Assembly (NCBI RefSeq): GCF_964340395.1
Contig: NC_135564.1
Location: forward strand, 6,668,861-6,732,860
Reading direction: 5' to 3'
Source of the DNA: Glandiceps talaboti
Lineage: Eukaryota; Hemichordata; Enteropneusta; Spengelidae
Length of the DNA stretch: 64,000 bases
A model generated the notes under the pieces. It was not told the DNA's origin. It saw only the letters and a list, made by a program, of their open reading frames with translations, and did not search any database. This document shows, in pieces, positions 55,747-64,000 of this stretch (position 1 is the stretch's first letter; every line of letters begins with the position of its first letter). The position numbers were made by a program, and so were the translations under genes.

Positions 55747-57528
55747 CTGTATGATGACAAACAAACAAAACACAACGCAACAAACTATGAATATATTATT
55801 AATTTACTGCATATTAAGTTATGACAGTATCTACTACCGGTAAAATTGCAAAAATTTAAATTAAAAGTTGAAATATTATACAATTCCGACGCCATGCAGT
55901 TAGGATATTAGGATCAAAATATAAGTAATACTATAAAAAACGGTTGTCTGGAAACAGATAGAAACAGTTTGTCGAGAACAAAATGGCCCTTATTTGCTGT
56001 TCATTTTAGACAGCACTAAAGCAGTTATCTGTTTCATATGCGCACGTGTAAGGACACCCAAACAAAACAAAGTGAACCCTAACGTCATTTAGCAACTATA
56101 TTTCCTAGATAATGAAAATGTGTATGCAAAGGAAAATTACGTTTTGACATCATTACGACACTGTCTTCAGAAATGGGTTTATGTATCTGACCATAGATTG
56201 CAAGGATTTATCAAAGTTAACAGTTCACTTTATGTTTTTCCGTAGTAACACCAGAACGCCAATAACTAAAAAATATATGTTAATGGGTTGCGTAAGATCA
56301 AAAATGATTTTCAGTTAGTCCTAATCCCTTCCTTCCGAAAGGAAATAATTTTGCGTTCTATGCTTGGATGTGTCAATCTCAGACTGATCCCGAGGGGAAA
56401 TCACAATAACTAGATGAAAAACTGACATTTTGAACATGTGGTCCTTCTCCCAGTCAACCCACAGCATATTCTATATATTAGTTTTAGTAACTTCCTACAT
56501 AAATTTCCTCAACGGTGACAGACAGAAACAATAGTTCTGTCTTGAGTATATAAATGGCGATTTCTAAATGAACGAACAAAAAAATTAACATTCACACCAG
56601 TAGTCTATCTGTCGTCAGAAATTTCCCGCGCGACATATGTGTGTAACGAAAACCTATATTTCATCCTGCAGCTGACAATCCAATATTTCCAGGTGGATAC
56701 TTCATTAACGGCGATGAAAGTTACTTGACATATGCAGAAGTGAAAACAATCCTAGCTTTATTTCTATCATTTCAAAAGTTCAAAAAACAACATTTTCATA
56801 TGGCAGTTTCGGAAGTTAAGAAAGGCCTGTCAGAAACGATGACGTGAAATGCGCACGCGCAACTACAGATCTCCCCAATTTTCATGTACTAGAGCGGATT
56901 GTAAGAAATGAAAAGAATCAGATAACGAAAATAACAATTCCCCATATAACGCCATTCATCAAGTAAAATACTTGTTTGCGGTAAAAGCATCGCCTGACAT
57001 TTTTATTGACGGTGATATGAAACACTGTAATCAGTAATTTTATTTCGCTTACTTCGCCTGTTCAGAAATTAGCCAAACTAGTAAAAGCTAAACTAAACTT
57101 GAAACCACGTCAAAGGAATGGTTTTTGGGACTGTTATTTTAACAAAAGTAAAAGTTAACGTAGTAAAATTATTTAATTTCGAAATACTGTAGCACATGCG
57201 ATTTCAAGGAATTTTCCTTTCAAGTTGTCGCATATGATAAACGCTGGTTTTCATTTCTTTTCTTTTTCTATGAGAAATCGTTGTAATTTGAAGTGTGTAC
57301 CTCCTGGTTTCCAGTTACCTCTCACTGTCTCAAAGCCCCTCTCTCTGTTTTCATCTCTCTGCATCTTACCTCCCTCTCCGCCCCCTCACTGTTTAGTCTC
57401 TCCCTCCCCTCTCTGTGTCTATCACATCACTGTCCTTATCTTTACTTTCACCCCTCTCTTCACTCACCATCCATTCATTGAAAAAATAAACACCAATACA
57501 CATATATCAAATCAATATATTATCTTAC
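55572..57528 (-). other. Intron 1 of the ANTP-class homeobox gene (with exon 2 at its low-coordinate end)
   Basis: The intron proper is 57528-55747, about 1.8 kb, GT...AG. Near its start (57300-57480) the minus strand is purine-rich. The plus-strand CT-rich open frames seen there have no coding character. Nothing else recognisable is present. Confidence 0.7.
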
Positions 57529-57982
57529 CCTCTGCACTTAGATGACATAAGGGTGATGTAAACATTTGACTGTGTTCTCTGACGTCACTGATGCTGTTGT
57601 TATTCAGATCTCTATAGTTGGTTGGTAAGAAGGTAGGAGAATTGAGTGTCGTGTTCCGGTGGTCATTTTCGTGTTCCTGTGTACGACTTCCATTTTGACT
57701 TTTATCGGAGTGTTGGTCACGATTTGTAGATATAGAGCAACCCGACTGAGACTTCTGAACGACATTCTGAAGTACAAATGGCGCGGTTCCTCCAATAACA
57801 GTGTGATGAAGACCGAATCCTATTTGCCGAAGTTTAAGGCCATCATTTAGACTGTTTACAGTTAAAGAATGAGAACGTTTTGGGTGGGTACGATCGACCT
57901 CAAAATAGCGATCCGGTATAGATAGAGTCCCAGTAGAGAAGTTAACCAACTTTCGACCGTAGGAGCATTTCTCTGCATCCAT
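57529..57982 (-). CDS. ANTP-class homeobox gene, exon 1 (N-terminus)
   Basis: This open frame ends at a good donor (GAG G|GTAAGA) in phase 1, which exactly suits the phase of the homeodomain exon 1.8 kb downstream. That phase match is the main evidence that it belongs to the gene. The first ATG (57982, context GTCATGG) gives 151 residues beginning MDAEKCSYGRKLVNFS; the frame is open upstream to 58123 but without an ATG, so an additional 5' exon is possible. Composition is polar and Asn/Ser/His-rich (for example NSISDVREHSQMF), typical of a disordered transcription factor N-terminus. I find no clear EH1/TN motif. The total protein would be about 288 residues. Confidence 0.72.
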
Positions 57983-60799
57983 GACGTAACCGTAATCGGC
58001 GAGTAGGATTGAAAGTTCACCTTTCTCGAAATTAGAAGCCAAAAACAGATCTGTACTAGACAGGGATGTCCCAAAGAACCAAATTATGAAACTGAACGGG
58101 AGCAGTATCGTATTACAATTAGTTTAACGCGAACGTCAAAGTAACACTCGTGCTGTGTAAATCAACGAGATAAATCACCACAAGTTTTCTTTGCTGGCCA
58201 ACTTTTCAACCACCACATCAAAAATAATGTAAAGTAGCCCCTTTCCAATTTCCAAATGATCATATTTTTCAAATTATCTCGAAAAAAAATGAGAGCAACC
58301 TTTACCATCTGTTAGTTGTCGTTTTATATCTGAGTAATTAATTCAACATCTGTCAAGGTGAAGACAGTCTTGTTACCATAAAGGTTAAAGGTCAAGGTGA
58401 CAGATTGCTCTAAACAATCACAAAACACTGAATATGGTCATGTAGAACCTATTTCTGATATCTAGACCACCAAACGATTAAAATGACCCCAATTTTACGC
58501 GAATTTGCTGCTTATTAAAAATGTCGTCTGATTGACCTTTTAGTTAACCTTTGACCTTTGGTGTCAGTGTCTAGATGTGATTAATGGATATATAATCGTT
58601 GTAAATCATTGAACAAGCAAACCGATTGTTAGTTTTAGACAACTTTTCAACAACGCATGGTATGCTAAAGTGAAATCAATCCTTCAGTAAAATGTGACTC
58701 AAAACAAACTCCCCATTTTGTCCCCAAATCTTGACAGTGTTTCAAAATTTGCCAAAATCAGAACACCTATTTGAATGATGCTGATCTTTGAAACACCTCG
58801 AACTTTTCGTTTTCATAGGATTTGTTTATTGTTGACACGTTTTCGGTTGTATTTCTTCGTTCCTGCAATAATTATACTTTTTTCTCCTGCTTTGTTTGTT
58901 TGTATATGTCTTTTGGCCGATCGCCTCTAAATGCGAAATAAATTCCATTATCATATATCTATTATCATTATTATTATCAAACTCAAATTCGAGTCTTGCA
59001 GCATAAACTTCAATGGACACCTCCACCAAAAGAGGCCCTTTCGCAAATCTATAATTTGTCATATGGTTTAGAAGAAGCAGGCCCACCCATTCGAAAGCGC
59101 CGAAATGTCGCAAATATTTATTTGCTGTTAGATTGATTCGCCCACCAAGAATCAGACTGGGACACCTGTTCTCTTTAATTCTCCTTGATGGTGTTGACAA
59201 AAGACCAACATCACCACGAGAGGGCGAAAATCACTTCAAGGTTGCGCGATGTGTCCTTTTCCATGGCTCATTCTCAGACGTGTCATGCCGCCCTTAACGA
59301 ATGCTGCAGGCCATGTTGTGTCTTGCAGACTATTTACTGACATTGTGTTACTAGCGAGGCTTCTGACCCAGTGTTTGACTATTGATTTGGTCACTTCATG
59401 GAGGTACTCCTCTTATACCTCCGATCCATGGTCACTTCAAATAAGCGCCAATATTACATGAAATAGCTCCTCTAATAGGTATGATTTATTGGTAAATTTT
59501 ATTTTTAAAAAAACAAAAATTGCAGAAGAAGGTACGATGGTATAAATTGTTGTATTTACCAATATATAATAATACAATATGTGAGTATAGTTAGACAAAG
59601 TAAAAAATGCAAACTATTAAATGCGAAATGGAGTGTCATTAGCAAATTATAACGAAATAATAGCATCAAAATAAACCATAGTTGATCAAAAGCAGCCCAA
59701 GACACACATTTGTTCTCCTTTTCTTGTTCCGTTCTATTTTTCAAGAATAATTGCAATGCAACAGATGCGTTCTTAGTTCAACTGTTTGCGAAAAAGGGCG
59801 CCCCCAACTCAATCATGAAAAAAAGACTATTTTCTCACAGTGTGGGGGCGTCCTTTCTCCTACCTCAGACCACTGCACTAAGGTAGTTTCCAACAAAGAG
59901 AATCTGAACAACGAAGTCAGTCAAAAAACATTGAATTATAGATACATACTCTCCGATTTGTGAAAATGTGATATTATTGTGATTTCCGTATGCAATATAA
60001 AAGTGATGGTTTAGCCTTCCATATCATGACATTTTTCAAACAGCCAAAAATTACTAAAAATCATTATACCAAATCTTGTTAGGTACATATGCTTCATATA
60101 TTACGAAATTCGGTACAAAGGACAGAGTCTATTATATGCTATACACGTACTGCCTGGCTATGAGGGTACTCGTAGACGTCCATTTCCCCAAGTGCTGTTA
60201 CGCAGCAACTATTTCCCGAGATTGTAAGCCGAGGGAAACACTGTAACAGCACGAGGGGTAATATGACATCTATATGTGCCAGAATAAGGTCAAGCAATAA
60301 GTGGTTTATAACACACCACATTCTCTGGCAAGTACTCTTTCCGTAATCACAGAAAATCATCGGTAGAACTCTCACGCTACTGTAATAGTGCCCTATGGTA
60401 AATAGAAAACGAATATTGCCCTCTGTATGCAAACTGCGGTCATTGTGGTTCACTAGTCCATAACACGTGATACGAACTAAGCCAATCATTGAAGGCTGTA
60501 TGAAAACGATGTACTATAAAGTAATACATAATGCCATTTATAGGCTGTTTTGGGCGATGGGCGATCAAAAATACGCCTTTACTGTTTTCAGGTGGTCTCA
60601 GTTTGTTTGGCCGTCGTGACACACTCAAGCGGAGGACTCAAAGCTTCCGGCAATAGCATTGCTATTCAAGCGACCCTGGTCATTGGCCCTGTCATTCGTT
60701 ACTATTTTGTTATAGGCATGCAAGTGTAACATAAAATTCACAAAGTGATCTGTAAGTTTGCCATTTCGAAAGACGAATCTTACCAATAATGATAATGCT

Positions 60800-60900
60800 A
60801 TAAATCACACGTGTAAAATTATTCATGACATGAAGCATGCTAATATAGTAATAAGGCACAGGCTGCCGAATTCCCAGGGTTCAATTCGTGTCAGGACGTC
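60800..60900 (+). mobile_element. Possible degraded tRNA-like SINE head
   Basis: ATAGTAATAAGGCAC followed about 20 bases later by GGGTTCAATTCG resembles the A- and B-box pair of a tRNA-derived SINE. No intact cloverleaf can be drawn and no tail is evident. Confidence 0.25.
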
Positions 60901-62001
60901 CATACAGGAGATTAAGGATAATCCGGGTTACTTCTCTTTCTTGGTTGCAAACATCTTCACAAAAAATATGATTTTTACTAGTTGCTGATCTACCACAAAC
61001 AATCACACTGACATATAGATTTACAAATCCACGAGTTATTGAGGTAAACTGACACCATGTCAGACTCCTTAAAGTGTTACAGTCTGATCTTTAAACGTTT
61101 TAACCCAGTGAAATACCTACAAAAATCTCAACTATTCTATTATAATGTCAGTGTCGACACGTGCCTTCTATTACATTACTACAATTGTCTTCTTGCATTG
61201 TTAGAACAGTAATGTTGATTACATACATTGTAGTAGGGATTTCTCGATATATTTTTATACGCTTAAACAATTACGTCACCGGATACTTTATACGTTATAC
61301 TTTCATACCAGGCTTGAGTTCAGTCAGTTGCAAGTGGTGTTTAAGTATATACTTCAGTAAGTACAATACTATCACTACGAGTACATTTAAATATGTAGGA
61401 AGAAATGACGCCCAAAAATGTATAAACACAACTTGTGTGCCTTTAATTATAAATAAAATTTATCTTTACACCATTTTCTGAATGATTTCACGGATTTGAT
61501 AATGTTGATAATAACCCACCGTAAATTAGTACATTAATTCATTTTGTCAAGAAAAAACGACACGTGTATATGACGACAGTGTGAACCTAGGACCCATTCG
61601 CAAAACTTGACAATTTGTGGTGACTACAATTATTTATCACCGCAACGGTTTTTTTAATAAGACTTCAGAGACATGCAATTTGTTCATGGAGTCAACGTCC
61701 ATCATTAGCAACTCACGTGATAACCACCATGCGTTGACTTTGGGGAGTTGGGCCAGCGTCATCATTCTACAAATTACTTTAATTCTGTTTGTTAAAAAAC
61801 AGTAGTTTCATGTTAACAACGTTACATTCAAGGCAACCTAATATCGGAGAATTGTTCAAGCCATCACTAATTAACCGTAAATGTGGTGTAAAACGGGAAC
61901 CATAGCAAGTAGGACAGTGTATGCTAGCTATTTGAGGGATTTTTACACACGCTAAGAGAGGCTGCAGGGGTGGAGAAAGTATAGAGGTCTTTGTGCCATT
62001 T

Positions 62002-62002
<1 letters not shown>

Positions 62003-62033
<31 letters not shown>

Positions 62034-62245
62034 TGTATGTATGTATGTATGTATGTATGTATGTATGTATGTATGTATGTATGTATGTATGTATGTATGT
62101 ATGTATGTATGTATGTATGTATGTATGTATGTATGTATGTATGTATGTATGTATGGATGCATGCATTTATGTATGTATGTATGTATGTATGTATGTATGT
62201 ATGTATGTATGTATGTATGTATGTATGTATGTATGTATGTATGTT
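62003..62245. repeat. (TATG)n microsatellite
   Basis: About 240 bases of TATG broken once at 62155-62168 by a variant segment. Confidence 0.97.
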
Positions 62246-62366
62246 TTATCATTCTGAGACTGTATTAACCAGGAAACACTTCATGGACGTAGATTAATTG
62301 GAATCCTACCCTCAGAAGTTCACGATATTCCGTCCCTATGTTAATCACCCACAAAATGGCCGATGT

Positions 62367-62385
62367 CACACACACACACACATAT

Positions 62386-62443
<58 letters not shown>
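62367..62443. repeat. (CA)n microsatellite
   Basis: CA units with a single ATATGTA interruption near 62382. Confidence 0.96.
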
Positions 62444-62447
<4 letters not shown>

Positions 62448-62814
62448 TCTTGTTGAGAGTGTCACCAGTCATATTCATGGAAACAAGAGACCGTGACGAT
62501 GGCACTCGCAGTATTCAGTGAGTGAGAGAAAGAACGTTTGATTGACATCTGCTCCGCCTTTGTCGTGAAAAGAGAGGGTATGTTATCATACCGGGGGAAT
62601 AGCTGGGTGTGTCGTTGATGTACTATTAAACCCTTAATCTGTACAGTCAATTATCTTTTCAAACGAAGAAGATTGATAATGACTTGTCTCATTATTGGAT
62701 GATGGCCTTGTTGTCGTACTGTGACGAAACAAAAACTTTCTTTTTTAAATGTCCTTCTATAGACTCGGTATAAGAACGAAGTGCCAGACTCATTGATCAA
62801 TCCGTTTACTGCAA

Positions 62815-62823
62815 AACAAACAA

Positions 62824-62885
<62 letters not shown>

Positions 62886-62898
62886 CGACAGACAGATC
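62815..62898. repeat. (CAGA)n microsatellite
   Basis: About 18 CAGA units flanked by AAAC units. Confidence 0.95.
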
Positions 62899-64000
62899 TT
62901 CTCTTCTTAATTGCAAAACGAGCGGCACTGACAAATCAATCCAAATTCTTGACAATTTACCTCCCCCTCTAATAACTCCTAGTTTATTTGAATGTTTCAT
63001 TTTTTTAGTCAAATTTTTACACATTTTTCAAATGTTTTGAAACTAGACTTTTTGATTTTAAAAAGGTCGACAACTTATAAAAGAAAAAACACGCAATTAT
63101 TAGAATTATAATACTAGGGACGAAAGTGCAGTTTTCTCTGCAGAGTGTCGAGAATCAATCATAGGTCAAATTCTGGTCAAGTTCCCTCAATTACGCAGAA
63201 ATTAGTAACCTACACCACGTAGATCCTACAGATAATCTCGCTCTTGAGAACTTGCGGTTTACGAAGATTGTCGAAGGTTTTCGAAGTTTGTATTCGAAGC
63301 CAATCGTGGCATTGTGTGGATCCAAAACGATTTTTTTTAGCCAAGATGCACATATCATGATTAAACAAAGTGTGTTCGGAGACTTTTGCTAGCATTCCTA
63401 ATAATTGTGTAACAGGTGGTCTGTCGCGTGGCGCGGTGGCCGTGTAAAACATCCGCAGTTTCTTAATTGTTCGTAGGTACACCTATGAACGACGCATTGT
63501 CATTTTTTGGCAAATACTTTCTTTGTAATGAGTCTTTGTGAAAAACTGAGAAACCACAAATCGACTAAGTTATAGCACCTTGTAGTGAAACGTATTGATC
63601 AACGCAGTGGTAAGACCATTGTTGTAGCAACACTTCGATATCCCAGCATTGAACTGCCTGTGACATCTAATGATGAATAGTCTTCACTGTGACAAACGCA
63701 GGAAATGGCGACTACGCAATCGCCATACAGCTGACAAAGAAAACACACCAGTTGTTTTGCGAATGACAATCGAGAATTGTGCCAACCTGTAAGAAATGAA
63801 AAACAAAGACACGCGTATTAGTGAAAGAAATTTGGGTCAGAGCCGTTAACGTGTAATTCAGTAGGGGCACGTGGTGACAGTTTGAAGTGACTGGAATCTT
63901 ATTCTCTTCACTGTCTATGATTTGTCACACCAAAATCCTAATTGGTCTCATCAAACAGTGAAAGCAAACGGACAAAGGTTAAAAGAAAACAAGACATATG

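Larger units (their letters stand above)
58043..64000. other. Upstream flank of the ANTP-class gene, no gene recognised
   Basis: 58.19-58.80 kb carries partly repeated phrases (CAACTTTTCAAC twice, several AGGTCAAGG/TGACCTTT) typical of old interspersed repeats in marine invertebrates. The frame 58826-59200 minus (124 codons) and 60139-60489 minus (116 codons) show no known domain. Microsatellites are at 62.0, 62.4 and 62.8 kb. Confidence 0.55.

Noticed and set aside
58826-59200. 124-residue minus-strand ORF
   Set aside because: Low-complexity Asn/Asp and basic stretches, no domain; probably repeat-derived.
60139-60489. 116-residue minus-strand ORF
   Set aside because: No domain recognised, starts with no supporting context; expected by chance in 64 kb.

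Overview
The window is a stretch of animal (bilaterian) nuclear genome. Coding DNA is sparse, introns have GT/AG borders, spacers are AT-rich, and tetranucleotide and dinucleotide microsatellites are unusually abundant. Two homeobox genes lie on the minus strand. The first is engrailed, recognised from its EH1, EH2, homeodomain and EH5 blocks. The second is an ANTP-class gene whose homeodomain is split by the common intron between residues 44 and 45. Gene content and microsatellite style suggest a marine invertebrate, such as a spiralian (brachiopod, phoronid, mollusc, nemertean) or an invertebrate deuterostome. The sequence alone does not fix the phylum.

Layout, left to right: 1-14782 is 3' flank of engrailed with microsatellites and no supported gene. 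Engrailed exon 2 is 15093-14783, its roughly 13.9 kb intron is 15094-29018, and exon 1 is 29571-29019. The spacer 29572-43022 contains engrailed upstream DNA and two regions of related degenerate repeats. The second homeobox gene has exon 3 at 43259-43023, exon 2 at 55746-55571 and exon 1 at 57982-57529. Its 12.3 kb second intron carries, on the plus strand, a decayed multi-exon gene (about 44.1-49.5 kb, perhaps to 50.8 kb), a DNA element with long terminal inverted repeats, a tRNA-derived SINE and G-rich dispersed repeats. From 58 to 64 kb I see flanking DNA with repeat-like sequence and microsatellites only.

Both homeobox genes are transcribed in the same direction. The ANTP-class gene is upstream and its stop codon lies about 13.5 kb from the engrailed ATG. 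All splice phases were checked by hand and agree: engrailed phase 1; second gene phase 1, then phase 0. This predicts proteins of 287 and about 288 residues. Engrailed is expected to be a DNA-binding repressor that uses Groucho (EH1) and Pbx/Exd (EH2) as partners. The second protein should bind DNA, but its family is uncertain; a Nedx/lms-like identity is a guess. Most other open frames in the window are translations of microsatellites.
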